A DNA stretch of 64,000 nt from Candidatus Abyssobacteria bacterium SURF_5 (GCA_003598085.1 QZKU01000143.1:5729-69728); one strand, 5' to 3'; counted from the stretch's first letter, positions 9,069-18,586 are shown. The notes: generated from the letters alone by a model not told the origin. Numbers and translations are program-made.

Positions 9069-9165
9069 ACGATGAATTGGCCTGTCTATTCCTTCTGAGA
9101 CCGGCGGTCATCATTCCGCGTGAAAATTGAATTCCGCCATCACCCATTTTTTAGAGCGTCATCAA

Positions 9166-10332
9166 ATGGAGAAAATCGAGAGATTCCTTTTTACGCAATT
9201 CGCGGAGCGGTTCGGGCATCGACCACAAGCCCAAGTCTGGGCGCCGGGAAGAATCAATCTGATCGGCGAGCATACCGATTACAACGATGGATTTGTTCTG
9301 CCGATAGCAATCGGCAAGCGGATTTACGCGGCCGCCTCTATCGAAAAAGGTAAAACGATGACATTATGTTCGGCAAATATACGAGGCGAGGTGACGTTCA
9401 ATCTGTCCGAAATAGAGCCCGGCGGTGACTGGGGGGATTACCCGAAGGGCGTCGTGGCCGAGCTTCTGAAGAGAGAGTATCCGCTGCAAGGCCTGAACGC
9501 ATTTTTTCTTAGCGATCTGCCGATCGGAGCGGGGGTAAGCAGTTCGGCCGCAATGGAAGTGGTAACATGCTATCTGATGCAGCGTCTGTTCGGGTTCAGC
9601 CTTCCACCGGAAGAAGCAGCATACCTTTGCCAGCGGGCCGAGCATTCATTTTCCGGCACCCGATGCGGCATCATGGATCAATTTGCCTCCATCATGGGTG
9701 TGAAGGATAATGCGCTTTTCCTCGATTGCCGAACCCTTGACTATCGCCGGATTCCGTGCCAGTTGGATGACTATGTTCTTGTTGCCTGCGACTCGCGTGT
9801 CGAGAGGGAACTCGCAGCGTCGGAGTATAACCGGAGAAGGGCCGAATGCGAAGAAGGTGTAAGGGTTCTTGCGGAGAATTATGAGGGGATACGGGCCCTC
9901 CGGGATGCAAACCTGTCACAGCTCGAGGCAGTTTCGGCGCTCTTAAATGAACAGGTATCCCGCCGGTGCCGCCACGTGATCACGGAAAATGAGCGAGTCC
10001 TGAAGGCGATTCAATCAATGGAAGCGCGTGATTGGTCCCGGCTCGGGATTCTCATGAATGAGTCGCATGAAAGCCTCCGCTTTGACTACGAAGTCAGTTG
10101 CAACCAGCTTGATTTCCTGGTTGAGACATCTCGTGAAATAGAGGGGGTGCTCGGCGCACGGCTGACGGGTGCCGGTTTCGGCGGTTCAACGATCAATCTC
10201 GTTCATATGTCGGCAGTGGAAGAATTTCAGGCGAGCGTCTCGGAAGAATACCTCAAAAGATTCGAGATCGTTCCTCGAATTTTTGCCTGTATCGCCTCCG
10301 ACGGCGCTGAACAGGATCGGCTACGTTCTTGA
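9166..10332 (+). CDS. galK: Galactokinase
   Basis: This GHMP kinase phosphorylates galactose to galactose-1-phosphate in the Leloir pathway. From ATG 9166 it has 388 residues, the usual size; a TTG at 9127 adds 13 atypical residues. Motif 1 is APGRINLIGEHTDYNDGFVLP, with the galactokinase signature. Motif 2 is PIGAGVSSSAAMEV, the ATP loop. The catalytic Asp lies in TRCGIMDQFAS, and motif 3 is TGAGFGGSTINLV. No galT or galE accompanies it here. The stop overlaps the start of the following lipoprotein gene by 4 bp. Confidence 0.93.
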   Translation: MEKIERFLFTQFAERFGHRPQAQVWAPGRINLIGEHTDYNDGFVLPIAIGKRIYAAASIEKGKTMTLCSANIRGEVTFNLSEIEPGGDWGDYPKGVVAELLKREYPLQGLNAFFLSDLPIGAGVSSSAAMEVVTCYLMQRLFGFSLPPEEAAYLCQRAEHSFSGTRCGIMDQFASIMGVKDNALFLDCRTLDYRRIPCQLDDYVLVACDSRVERELAASEYNRRRAECEEGVRVLAENYEGIRALRDANLSQLEAVSALLNEQVSRRCRHVITENERVLKAIQSMEARDWSRLGILMNESHESLRFDYEVSCNQLDFLVETSREIEGVLGARLTGAGFGGSTINLVHMSAVEEFQASVSEEYLKRFEIVPRIFACIASDGAEQDRLRS

Positions 10333-11165
10333 TCGTGGAGAGACGATTCCGTATATATCTTTTTTGGGCGGCCCTCTTTTTTTTGATTCTTGCCGCGTCC
10401 GCATGCGCGGCGCGAAGGCCGCCCTTCAGGCCCGATATCTCAGTCCCGCCACTGGAGACACCGGAAAACGTGCTTTCGCTCCTGACCCGCAATTACGGCG
10501 GACTCGAATCGATAAAAGCAAGCGGCACCCTCGAGTTCCGCCCAACAGGCGAAAGAAGATGGAAGGGAGCATCGGTCATCCTGCTGGCTCAAAGGCCCGA
10601 CAATGTCCGACTCCGGGCATATCGGCTTCTTGCGCCGACTCTTTTCGAATTCGTCTCCGGCGAAAACAGATGCTGGCTTTTTCTTCCAGCGGAACAGGCG
10701 GCGTATCTGGACGACGATTGCAGGATGATTGAGGCCGGGGAGGATAACCTTGTGCTTTCCGCGGAGACCATAGTGGCTGCCCTGCTCGTGGTTTCCGACT
10801 TCGACTCACTCCGCATTTCGCCGGAACTCGGTCTGGAGCCAAACAACATCCTGCGGGTGCTGCTCATTAACGAGACGCAGCTCCGGCGACAACTGTGGAT
10901 TGATACGATTACCGGTCTCGCCACAAAGCAGGTGTTTCTGACGGATGATGGAGAGGTTGAGGTCGAGGTCGATTATCTCGAGCATATCGCAAAGAGGGAG
11001 AACGTTGCCCCTGCCGAGGTCGAAGTTCATATTCCAAAGGCACACGCCGAGATGCGCCTGCGTCTTGATGACGTCGAGCTGCAGCCTTCGCTTCAACCCG
11101 CAACGTTTCAATTCGTTCCACCGCCAAACGTCCGCATAATCAAACTAAACCAATCACAACAATAA
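10329..11165 (+). CDS. Lipoprotein, LolA/LolB-like or DUF4292-type
   Basis: The 278-residue product has a basic start, a hydrophobic helix (residues 9-24) and a lipobox-like A-A-S-A-C ending at Cys26. It should therefore be lipid-anchored in the envelope. The following region (LLTRNYGGLESIKASGTLEF... VRLRAYRLLAPTLFEFVSGENRCWLFLP) is typical of the LolA/LolB/DUF4292 beta-barrel fold that binds lipids or lipoproteins. The start is TTG 10329 in a TTGA overlap with the galK stop; GTG 10335 is an alternative. The exact family is uncertain. No partner lol genes are adjacent. Confidence 0.7.
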   Translation: MIVERRFRIYLFWAALFFLILAASACAARRPPFRPDISVPPLETPENVLSLLTRNYGGLESIKASGTLEFRPTGERRWKGASVILLAQRPDNVRLRAYRLLAPTLFEFVSGENRCWLFLPAEQAAYLDDDCRMIEAGEDNLVLSAETIVAALLVVSDFDSLRISPELGLEPNNILRVLLINETQLRRQLWIDTITGLATKQVFLTDDGEVEVEVDYLEHIAKRENVAPAEVEVHIPKAHAEMRLRLDDVELQPSLQPATFQFVPPPNVRIIKLNQSQQ

Positions 11166-11221
11166 TCGGTCTCAAGCGTCGCCTATCATAATCTGGGGTG
11201 AATTGAGCGGGAAAAATTATG

Positions 11222-11250
11222 TTGCGTTTGAAGACGACATCAAATATGAT
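11222..11250 (+). promoter_or_regulatory. Sigma70-like promoter before the Gfo/Idh/MocA gene
   Basis: The -35 TTGCGT (11222-11227) and -10 TATGAT (11245-11250) are spaced by 17 bp. They lie 74 bp before the ATG at 11324 in the 158-bp gap after the lipoprotein gene. Confidence 0.5.
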
Positions 11251-11323
11251 AAACTGAAATTGCATGTTCCCGGAGAACGAATGGCCGCGGGGCATGGGAG
11301 ATTCATGATGCATGGAGGAAGCA

Positions 11324-12481
11324 ATGAAGAAGATGGGTGTGGGAGTAATTGGCACGGGGTTTGTCGGACCTGCTCACGTGGAGGCTGTCAATAGATGTGG
11401 TATCGCTGAAGTAGTCGCCATTGCCGGCTCTTCCGCCCAAAAGGCACAGGAAACGGCCGCTCGGTTGGGGGTGGATCGCGTCTACGGCAATTATGCGGAA
11501 CTGATCAAGGATCCGGATATAAGCGTCATCCATAATTGCACGCCCAACCATCTGCATTTTGCCATTAACAAAGCCGTGATCGCTGCCGGAAAGCACGTGA
11601 TCTCGGAGAAACCGCTTGCGATGGATTCGCGCGAAGCGAAATTGCTGTTGAGCGCAACGGAAAGAAGCAAAGTCGTCCATGCAGTTGTTTATAATTATCG
11701 CCATTATCCGATGGTGGCGCAACTGCGGGCAATGATTCAGGAGGGTGAACTGGGCGAGATCTATGCGGTTCATGGAAGTTATCTGCAGGACTGGTTGCTG
11801 CACGAAACGGACTATAACTGGCGAGTGGACCCGAGGCTGGGAGGCGTCAGCCGCGCAATCGCCGACATCGGCTCCCATTGGCTTGATCTGGTGCAGTTTC
11901 TTCTCAATCAACCGGTGGTCGAACTGATCGCGGATTTGCGCACGTTCCTGCCGGTGCGAAAGAGAAGCACGTCCGCCGTCGGAACGTTTGGCCGCTCGAC
12001 GACTCCCCATCACATTGCCGTCGATGTGAAAACCGAGGATTATGCATCCGTGCTCTTCTCATTGAAAAACGAAATTCCGGGAGCTTTAACCGTGTCCCAA
12101 ATGAGCGCCGGCCGCAAAAACCGCCTTTTCCTGCAGGTCGACGGATCGCTTCAATCGGCGGCATGGGACCAGGAGCAGCCGGAGATCCTGTGGCTCGGCC
12201 GGCGTGATCAACCGAATGAGACTCTGCTCAAAGACCCGCATCTTTTGAAGGAGAAAGCGCGCGCATACGCGCATTATCCCGCTGGTCACGGGGAAGCATG
12301 GGCGGATGCGCTCAAAAATTTCATGCTCGAAGTTTATCAGCACATCAGCAGCAGGAAAAAAGGCGGGAAAAATTCGCCCGGCTTTGCCACATTCTACAAT
12401 GGATGCGATGCTGCCGTTCTCGTGGACAAGATCTGTGTCAGCAGCCGCCAGAGGCGATGGGTGAAAACAGGGTTGAAGTAG
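11324..12481 (+). CDS. Gfo/Idh/MocA family NAD(P)-dependent oxidoreductase
   Basis: The 385-residue protein starts with a Rossmann dinucleotide loop, GVIGTGFVGPAH, close to the N-terminus. It contains the family catalytic E-K-P motif (HVISEKPLAM, about residues 98-107) and a C-terminal domain with GSHWLDLVQFLL. Members oxidise or reduce sugars, inositols or related polyols. ATG 11324 is preceded by GGAGGA at 11314-11319, so it is preferred over ATG 11312. It is followed 20 bp later by a xylose-isomerase-like TIM barrel, a common pairing for inositol or rare-sugar catabolism. The substrate is unknown. Confidence 0.9.
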   Translation: MKKMGVGVIGTGFVGPAHVEAVNRCGIAEVVAIAGSSAQKAQETAARLGVDRVYGNYAELIKDPDISVIHNCTPNHLHFAINKAVIAAGKHVISEKPLAMDSREAKLLLSATERSKVVHAVVYNYRHYPMVAQLRAMIQEGELGEIYAVHGSYLQDWLLHETDYNWRVDPRLGGVSRAIADIGSHWLDLVQFLLNQPVVELIADLRTFLPVRKRSTSAVGTFGRSTTPHHIAVDVKTEDYASVLFSLKNEIPGALTVSQMSAGRKNRLFLQVDGSLQSAAWDQEQPEILWLGRRDQPNETLLKDPHLLKEKARAYAHYPAGHGEAWADALKNFMLEVYQHISSRKKGGKNSPGFATFYNGCDAAVLVDKICVSSRQRRWVKTGLK

Positions 12482-12501
12482 AGCAGGCGGAGGGACAGCG
12501 T

Positions 12502-13470
12502 ATGAAGCTCGGAGTTTTTACCCCACTCTTTTTTGATCTTTCAGTTGATGAGACGCTCGATAAAATCGCAGCGCTGGGCATTGAGATGGTCGAAATCGGA
12601 ACCGGCAATTATCCCGGCCAGGCCCACTGCGACATCGACGAGCTGCTCGCCAACGAAAAGAAGCTCAAAGAATACCATGATAAATTCGCCGAGCGCTCCC
12701 TTCAGATCAGCGGGCTGAGCTGCCAGGGCAATCCGTTGCATCCAGACACCGAATTCGCAAGGAACAACCACATCACGTGGCGAAAAACGGTTCAACTCGC
12801 CCAGAAATTGGGGGTGGAGGTCGTCAACTGTTTCTCCGGTTGTCCCGGCGATTCCGATGCCGCTCGCTACCCGAACTGGATCACGTGCTCCTGGCCGCGC
12901 GAATGCCTGAAAATACTGGAGTGGCAGTGGAATGAAAAAGTCATCCCCTATTGGAAAGAAGAGGCGAAATTCGCCAAGTCACACGGGATCATGAAGATCG
13001 CTTTCGAGATGCATCCCGCCATGGTCGTATACAATCCGGAAACGCTGCTGAAACTCAGAGATGCAGCCGGCGAAAATATCGGCGCTAACTTTGACCCCAG
13101 CCATCTGTTCTGGCAGGGAATCGACCCGGTCGCCGCAATCCGCAAATTGACCGGCGCCATTTTCCATGTGCATGCAAAGGATACCTATATAGACCGGATC
13201 AATTGTTCTGAGAACGGCGTGCTTGATACAAAACATTATGGGGAAATCGGAAAACGTTCCTGGATATTCCGCACCGTTGGCTATGGTCACGACCAGAAAG
13301 TCTGGAAAGATATCGTCAGCGCGCTCAGAACGATCGGCTACGATTATGTCCTGAGCATCGAACATGAGGATGTCCTCGCCTCGCCCGAGGAGGGGCTCAA
13401 GAAGGCCGTTGCTTTCCTGAGCGGAATCCTCTTTAGGGACGAACTTCCGGGCGGCATGTGGTGGGCGTAG
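12502..13470 (+). CDS. Sugar phosphate isomerase/epimerase (xylose isomerase-like TIM barrel)
   Basis: This 322-residue protein matches the AP-endonuclease-2/IolE-like TIM-barrel family. It begins MKLGVFTPLFFDLSVDETLDKIAALGIEMVEIGTG, with metal-ligand strands at FEMHPAMVVYN, GANFDPSHLFWQGID, HVHAKD and LSIEHED. The long frame starting at 12298 lies inside the upstream oxidoreductase gene. ATG 12502 has AGGCGGAGG upstream and the family N-terminus. Together with the dehydrogenase before it, this suggests isomerisation or dehydration of an oxidised sugar. The specific reaction cannot be assigned. Confidence 0.9.
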   Translation: MKLGVFTPLFFDLSVDETLDKIAALGIEMVEIGTGNYPGQAHCDIDELLANEKKLKEYHDKFAERSLQISGLSCQGNPLHPDTEFARNNHITWRKTVQLAQKLGVEVVNCFSGCPGDSDAARYPNWITCSWPRECLKILEWQWNEKVIPYWKEEAKFAKSHGIMKIAFEMHPAMVVYNPETLLKLRDAAGENIGANFDPSHLFWQGIDPVAAIRKLTGAIFHVHAKDTYIDRINCSENGVLDTKHYGEIGKRSWIFRTVGYGHDQKVWKDIVSALRTIGYDYVLSIEHEDVLASPEEGLKKAVAFLSGILFRDELPGGMWWA

Positions 13471-13538
13471 TCGCGTTTGGTGATGCCCTGCCTTTCGCCG
13501 AAGCAGACCTGCGGCTAAAATCCTGAGGCAGAGAAAAA

Positions 13539-14174
13539 ATGAGTGCGGATACTTTTTTCGAGCAGGATGACAAGATAGACGACATCCATTGGGAGGAATT
13601 GAAATCCCTCGATCCGCTGGACGTCTGCAGGCGAAGTCTCGCCCTTTATAATATGACAAAGAAGGCCTATGAACTGAGATTGCTCGATGAGGACCTGCGC
13701 ATTTACCCTGCGGAAAAGAAGGTTAGACGCATCGGGGAGCCGATCAACGAGCATGATGCCTCTCCCGGATTCAATGCCACCCTCGTTTCGGTGCATTACC
13801 TGCTTCGGGCAAAGGATATACCGATGGCCTGCGAATATGTTACCGGTCATCAGCTTATCGACGGCGACTTTTTTTTCAAAGGGCCGCATGCCCTTCCCGA
13901 TTGGAAAATCCAGAGGCGCTACGCGAACGATGCCGCTAGCTTCCTCGAACGGGGAAAACTTCTGGGAGGCACTCCCATCCAATTCGGAGACGCGGGACTC
14001 GAATTCCTCGTTCTCCCGCGCATCAGGATAAGCTATGTTCTTTGGACGGCTGACGAAGAATTCCCGGCCCGCGCCCAGATCCTGTTTGACGCCGCTGCCG
14101 ACCAGCACTTCGCCCTTGACGTCGTGTGGGCGATGTGTAATCTGGTTACGAATAAGCTGCTCGAAAGTTCATAG
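13539..14174 (+). CDS. DUF3786 domain protein
   Basis: The 211-residue soluble protein carries the DUF3786 hallmarks: LGGTPIQFGDAGLEFLVLPRI, then Y-V-L-W-T-A-D-E-E-F-P-A-R-A-Q-I-L-F-D. As I recall, this family is common in anaerobic bacteria and archaea and often linked to corrinoid or iron-sulfur proteins, but no biochemical function is established to my knowledge. There are few cysteines here and no CxxC cluster motif. It sits 17 bp before aroE, so it may be co-transcribed with the shikimate genes. Confidence 0.78.
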   Translation: MSADTFFEQDDKIDDIHWEELKSLDPLDVCRRSLALYNMTKKAYELRLLDEDLRIYPAEKKVRRIGEPINEHDASPGFNATLVSVHYLLRAKDIPMACEYVTGHQLIDGDFFFKGPHALPDWKIQRRYANDAASFLERGKLLGGTPIQFGDAGLEFLVLPRIRISYVLWTADEEFPARAQILFDAAADQHFALDVVWAMCNLVTNKLLESS

Positions 14175-14191
14175 GGGAGCCGCAAAGACAA

Positions 14192-15049
14192 ATGAAGCAC
14201 ATTGATGCCGGAACAAAAGTATGCGCGGTCATTGGGAACCCGGTAGAACATTCACTCTCTCCCGCAATTCACAATGCCGCCTTCGATGCGCTCGGCTTGA
14301 ACTATGCGTATGTGGCTTTTCGCGTCGAAAACATAGCGGGCGCAGTCGCCGGCCTGCGGGCGCTTGGCAACTTCAGGGGCCTCAGCGTTACCATTCCGCA
14401 TAAGGTCTCAATCATGCAATACCTTGACGAGATAGACGAGATTACCAGGAGTATCGGATCGGTTAATACCGTTGTCAAGGAGGACGGCATCCTGCGGGGA
14501 ACAAGCACGGACGGCCCCGGCGCGGCAAAAGCCCTGGCGGACGCGGGCATCGAGATCGAAGGGCGGCGAATTCTCATGCTGGGATCGGGCGGGGCCGCAC
14601 GCTCGATAGCGTTTGCGCTGGCGACGCGAAAGTGTCCCCGGGATCTGACGATACTCGGTGTGATTCCCGCGGAACTTGAAAAACTGGTGAACGATCTGCG
14701 CGAAAAAACGGCCGCTCAGGTCGAGGGCGCCTTGCTTGACGATTCCTCTTTACGCCGCAATATCGGCCCCGCTGATATCGTCATCCATTGCACACCGGTA
14801 GGGATGAATCCGAGGACGGAGGCATCGCTGGTGCCGAAGGAAGTCTTGCGCGCCGGCCAGGTCGTCTTCGACATCGTCTATACTCCGCGAAAAACGCGCC
14901 TTCTTCGCGATGCCGAGACAGCCGGCTGCACCATCGTTCCGGGACTGGAAATGTTCGTGAATCAGGCAGTCCTCCAGTTTGAATTGTGGACTGGCAAGCA
15001 GGCGCCGGTCGAGATCATGCGTAAGGTAGTCGAACGGCATTTGGGCTAG
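14192..15049 (+). CDS. aroE: Shikimate dehydrogenase
   Basis: The enzyme reduces 3-dehydroshikimate to shikimate with NADPH. The 285-residue protein has the substrate-binding SLSPAIHN (21-28), catalytic Lys71 in SVTIPHK, S-T-D-G-P-G for the partner Asp, and the NADP loop MLGSGGAARSIAFAL. The C-terminal GLEMFVNQAVLQFELWTG is typical. It is followed after 24 bp by shikimate kinase, the next-but-none enzyme of the same pathway. Confidence 0.96.
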   Translation: MKHIDAGTKVCAVIGNPVEHSLSPAIHNAAFDALGLNYAYVAFRVENIAGAVAGLRALGNFRGLSVTIPHKVSIMQYLDEIDEITRSIGSVNTVVKEDGILRGTSTDGPGAAKALADAGIEIEGRRILMLGSGGAARSIAFALATRKCPRDLTILGVIPAELEKLVNDLREKTAAQVEGALLDDSSLRRNIGPADIVIHCTPVGMNPRTEASLVPKEVLRAGQVVFDIVYTPRKTRLLRDAETAGCTIVPGLEMFVNQAVLQFELWTGKQAPVEIMRKVVERHLG

Positions 15050-15073
15050 GTTCAGGCCATACGGGAAGTTCTC

Positions 15074-15595
15074 ATGAATATCGTGCTGATCGGATATCGG
15101 GGTACCGGCAAAACCGCAATTGCAGAGCGGCTTGGCAGTCGTTTGTCGATGAAGGTCGTGGGGATGGACGAGGAAATCGTGAAACGGACGGGCAAGTCAA
15201 TTCCCGAGATCGTACAAGAACACGGATGGGATCATTTTCGCGATATCGAGTCGCGGGTGGCCGCCGAACTCGAAAATGAGGATGGATTGATCATCGATGC
15301 GGGTGGGGGAATAGTGGTGCGTCCGCAGAATATCGCCGTCTTGAAAAAGAACGGGATGATTTTCTGGTTGGTCGCCGACGAGGAAACAATAGTCAGTCGG
15401 ATTGTGACCGATCACCAGAGGCCTTCACTCAGTGGAACAAAATCTTTCACTGAAGAAGTTGCGGAAGTGCTGGCGCAGCGCCGCCCTTTATATGAGGCCG
15501 CCGCCGATCATATCATAGACACCGCGAAGCTGCCGCTCGCCGAGTCGGTCGAGCTGATTGCCAATATTTTTCTAAGCCACAAAAGTGGCAAGTGA
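15074..15595 (+). CDS. aroK: Shikimate kinase
   Basis: The enzyme phosphorylates shikimate with ATP. The 173-residue protein starts NIVLIGYRGTGKTAIAERLG, with a Walker A at residues 7-14. It has the shikimate-binding D-E-E of GMDEEIVKR, R-D-I-E-S-R in the lid-side helix, and the GGGIV glycine motif. The lid region (DHQRPSLSG) is present. The order aroE-aroK with 24 bp spacing indicates one transcript. Confidence 0.95.
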   Translation: MNIVLIGYRGTGKTAIAERLGSRLSMKVVGMDEEIVKRTGKSIPEIVQEHGWDHFRDIESRVAAELENEDGLIIDAGGGIVVRPQNIAVLKKNGMIFWLVADEETIVSRIVTDHQRPSLSGTKSFTEEVAEVLAQRRPLYEAAADHIIDTAKLPLAESVELIANIFLSHKSGK

Positions 15596-15616
15596 ATGCG
15601 ACCGGTTGCAAACTCT

Positions 15617-15892
15617 TCAATTTTCTGCCGCCTCGTCAAATGAATATTGTTCCCATACAATATTCTCCAGCGGCTTGGACATCATAAGCCTGACGATGTC
15701 GGGACGTCCATAGAATTGCGGGACCTCTCCCGTTTCAGCGGCCATGAATACAATGGCCATATCAGGAAAAAAGCTTTGGAATGAAATCATTCTGTCTCTG
15801 GCTCTGCCGGGGACTTCAAAGATATCCTTTCCGACTTTGACAATTGCGAATTTGATTCCTTGTTCCTCGATGATGGCGCCTTCAAATTTCAT
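15617..15892 (-). CDS. Small conserved-looking protein of unknown function
   Basis: This 91-residue acidic protein starts MKFEGAIIEEQGIKFAIVKVGKDIFEV and ends in SFDEAAEN. The alternating hydrophobic pattern and the AGAAAGAGATGA stretch just before the ATG argue that it is real. I recognise no catalytic motif. It converges with aroK (21 bp between stops) and lies downstream of recA on the same strand, about 170 bp away. Confidence 0.6.
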   Translation of the reverse strand: MKFEGAIIEEQGIKFAIVKVGKDIFEVPGRARDRMISFQSFFPDMAIVFMAAETGEVPQFYGRPDIVRLMMSKPLENIVWEQYSFDEAAEN

Positions 15893-16063
15893 CTCTTTCT
15901 CCTCATCGTATTGTGGGCGAAGTAGTCCTTATAGTAATAAGATGTTCACCAGATGCGGCATGCGCTAACAGATACGAGGTCATTTCCCGATTTCTTCGAC
16001 GAAGAGAAGATCGAAAAGAGGGACAGCTGAAAGAACAGGGACATCACAGTGTAAGGGGGGTGC

Positions 16064-17092
16064 CTATATCTCGGTTCCCGGTTCGTCCGGCGTCATTCCT
16101 AATTGCCGCACGGTTTCCTGAAAGATTTCGGTAAAGATCTCCGGATTTTCTTTCAAAAAGCGACGGGCATTTTCACGCCCCTGTCCGATGTGCTCATTCT
16201 TGAAGGAAAACCATGCGCCGCTCTTAGTGATAATTTTTTGTTCGACGGCCACATCAATAAGGCTGCTCTCCTTCGAGATCCCTTCAGTAAAAAGAATATC
16301 GAATTCGGCCTCCTTGAAGGGCGGGGCGACCTTGTTCTTTACCACTTTGACTCTGGTGCGGGCGCCGGTGGTATCCTGCCCCTCTTTTATTGTTCCGAGA
16401 CGCCGCACGTCAAGGCGCACCGATGCGTAAAACTTTAATGCCCGACCGCCGGGGGTCGTCTCCGGATTCCCGAACATCACGCCGATTTTCTCTCGAATTT
16501 GATTGATGAAAATGACCGTCGTCTTCGATTTGTTTATTGACGAGGTCAATTTGCGCATGGCCTGCGACATCAGGCGCGCCTGAAGCCCCATCTGCTGGTT
16601 CCCCATCTCGCCTTCGATTTCCGCTCGCGGCACAAGCGCGGCCACCGAATCGATCACCACGACGTCCACCGCCGCACTGCGCACCAGCATGTCCGTTATC
16701 TCGAGCGCTTGCTCGCCATTGTCCGGCTGCGAGATGAACAGGTCATCTATATTTACCCCGATTTTTTTTGAATAATCCGGATCGAGCGCGTGTTCTGCGT
16801 CGATGAAAGCGGCAAGCCCCCCATGCTTCTGAGTCTGCGCGACAATGTGGAGAGAAAGAGTTGTCTTCCCCGAAGATTCGGGTCCGAAAATCTCGATTAC
16901 CCTGCCCCGCGGAATTCCGCCTACTCCAAGCGCACGGTCCAGGGTAATAATCCCGGTCGGAATCGCCGGCACACGCTGAGCTTTCGCGGCGTCACCCAGC
17001 CTCATGATGGCGCCCTTGCCGAATTGTTTCTCGATCTGAGTGATAGTTAATCCGAGAACTTTCTCCTTGTTTTCCTGTTCTTTCGCCGTCAT
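16064..17092 (-). CDS. recA: Recombinase RecA
   Basis: RecA drives homologous strand exchange and the SOS co-protease response. From the ATG at 17092 the protein has 342 residues, close to the family norm. It has Walker A GPESSGKT (70-77), [23 protein letters not shown] (Walker B), the L2 loop [29 protein letters not shown] and a short acidic C-terminus. A longer frame starts at 17143, but GGGAGAGG lies just before 17092. I found no recognisable LexA box upstream, so SOS control is not shown by the sequence. Confidence 0.97.
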   Translation of the reverse strand: MTAKEQENKEKVLGLTITQIEKQFGKGAIMRLGDAAKAQRVPAIPTGIITLDRALGVGGIPRGRVIEIFGPESSGKTTLSLHIVAQTQKHGGLAAFIDAEHALDPDYSKKIGVNIDDLFISQPDNGEQALEITDMLVRSAAVDVVVIDSVAALVPRAEIEGEMGNQQMGLQARLMSQAMRKLTSSINKSKTTVIFINQIREKIGVMFGNPETTPGGRALKFYASVRLDVRRLGTIKEGQDTTGARTRVKVVKNKVAPPFKEAEFDILFTEGISKESSLIDVAVEQKIITKSGAWFSFKNEHIGQGRENARRFLKENPEIFTEIFQETVRQLGMTPDEPGTEI

Positions 17093-17197
17093 AGCCTCTC
17101 CCTTTCCCTCGGTACCGGCCATTAAAAAGCGCTGAATATGCAAAAATATCTCGCCGCTCGCACATTAAGACGAAACGAATTCGCCCGGCCAACCTCC

Positions 17198-17227
17198 ATA
17201 TTAGCCTATGCCGCAGCCGTTTTTCAA
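17198..17227 (-). promoter_or_regulatory. Sigma70-like promoter of recA
   Basis: Read on the minus strand, the -35 TTGAAA (17222-17227) and -10 TAATAT (17198-17203) are 18 bp apart. They lie about 105 bp before the recA ATG, in the gap between thpR and recA. Confidence 0.5.
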
Positions 17228-17321
17228 GTTGGCCGCGCTGGACGTCGGCCGGCAATGGCTGAGAAGATCAACACGCCCGGCCGAAGGATAAGGCGGTGGA
17301 GGAAGACACGTGAGACCGCTC

Positions 17322-17888
17322 CTAAAGAAGCGGGATAGCTCTCAGCTCAGTATAAACAGGGCCTGCCGGAAGCGTCTTGCTTTTCATCACGGAGATTTTT
17401 TCGGCGCGCATCGATCCAAGGAAAATGTTCCTCTCCTCCTCGAGAAGACGGCAGAGCCGGGAGATTCCCTGTTTTCCTTTAACGCGTCCGATGGTAAGGT
17501 GAGCGCGAAATGGCTTTTCTTCCTTGGAAAACCCGATTGCCTGCAGTTCTCTCTCCACTTTTTCCTGAAGGCGAGTGACTGCCTCCACTCCTCGCTGGAT
17601 TCCCAGCCAGACGATGCGCGGGCTTTTATTGTTTGGAAAACAACCGAGCGCTCTCATCTCGAGATCGATTGGGCCGAATCCTTCCGCCGCACGCCCGCAG
17701 GCCGCAAATATTTCAGGGAGGCGCTCCTCCTCAACGTTCCCGAGGAACTTCAGCGTGAGATGGACATTCTCAGGCTCGACCCATTTCACCTTTGCTCCTG
17801 ATGATGAAAGTTTCCCGATGATCTCGCCGAGTGTGGTATGCAGCGAACCGTGAAGAGTTATCGCAACAAACATGCGGACAGCTGCCAT
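17322..17888 (-). CDS. thpR: RNA 2',3'-cyclic phosphodiesterase (LigT/ThpR, 2H family)
   Basis: The 188-residue 2H phosphoesterase has both HxTx motifs: H43-L-T-L in NVHLTLKFLGNV and H130-L-T-I in FRAHLTIGRVK. It starts MAAVRMFVAITL, as in bacterial ThpR. These enzymes open 2',3'-cyclic phosphates at RNA ends. It lies 14 bp downstream of nnrE on the same strand. An RtcB ligase that consumes 2',3'-cyclic phosphates is encoded about 20 kb away; any link is inference. Confidence 0.92.
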   Translation of the reverse strand: MAAVRMFVAITLHGSLHTTLGEIIGKLSSSGAKVKWVEPENVHLTLKFLGNVEEERLPEIFAACGRAAEGFGPIDLEMRALGCFPNNKSPRIVWLGIQRGVEAVTRLQEKVERELQAIGFSKEEKPFRAHLTIGRVKGKQGISRLCRLLEEERNIFLGSMRAEKISVMKSKTLPAGPVYTELRAIPLL

Positions 17889-17902
17889 AAGGCGGTTCTC
17901 TC

Positions 17903-18586
17903 CTATAAGGGCTCCGGATAAAGATGGACCGGAATCCCGATATCGATTACTCTCAACTGCCCTGTATAATTTCGCGCCTTCGGATTCTCAAAAGCTTTCT
18001 TGGGGAACTGAAAGGTTACCGTCGTGTTTGCAATCACAGAAATTCCCAGCGGATTTCCGGTGAGGCCGTCCAGTCCCGACGGAATATCCACCGAAAGAAC
18101 CGGGCAGCCGGCCTCGTTGATCAAGCCGATCACATCTCGATACAGGCCGGTTACTTCGCCTGAGAGGCCCGTCCCCAGCAGGGCGTCAATAATGATACCG
18201 CACCGCTTCATTCGCACCCGCAGTTCCGGCAACAGACCGGCTGAAACCTTCTGAACCTGTGCACCCATTTTCCGAAGAATTCGCAGGTTGATTGCAGCGT
18301 CTCCCCTTATTTTTGATAACGCTCCCACGACAAAGATCGAGGTTTCGATCCCGTTATTTATCAAATGGCGAGCGGCGACAAAACCATCGCCGCCATTGTT
18401 GCCCCGCCCGCAGAAGACGACCGCCGGTTGGCCGTTATTGCCAAGTGCGGCATATGCCGACTCGAATACGGAGCGGCCGGCATTTTCCATCAGGACGACG
18501 CCTGGAATGCCGATCGTGTCGATTGCGAAACGATCCAAACGCCGCATCAACTCCGGGGTGACATACTTTAGTTCCGATCGCTCCAT
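17903..18586 (-). CDS. nnrE: NAD(P)H-hydrate epimerase (YjeF N-terminal domain only)
   Basis: The enzyme epimerises damaged R-NAD(P)HX for repair by the ADP/ATP-dependent dehydratase. The 227-residue protein has the YjeF_N signatures: ENAG, V-F-C-G-R-G-N-N-G-G-D-G-F-V-A-A-R-H-L, IIDALLGTGL and VDIPSGLDG. It stops at the end of the N domain, so the C-terminal kinase-like dehydratase usually fused in bacteria is missing and must be encoded elsewhere or be absent. The ATG at 18586 has AAGGGA upstream and is preferred over 18640. Confidence 0.9.
   Translation of the reverse strand: MERSELKYVTPELMRRLDRFAIDTIGIPGVVLMENAGRSVFESAYAALGNNGQPAVVFCGRGNNGGDGFVAARHLINNGIETSIFVVGALSKIRGDAAINLRILRKMGAQVQKVSAGLLPELRVRMKRCGIIIDALLGTGLSGEVTGLYRDVIGLINEAGCPVLSVDIPSGLDGLTGNPLGISVIANTTVTFQFPKKAFENPKARNYTGQLRVIDIGIPVHLYPEPL

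Noticed and set aside
17093-17321. Possible LexA operator upstream of recA
   Set aside because: I looked for the GAAC-N4-GTTC type and the CTGT-type palindromes and found neither in this gap.
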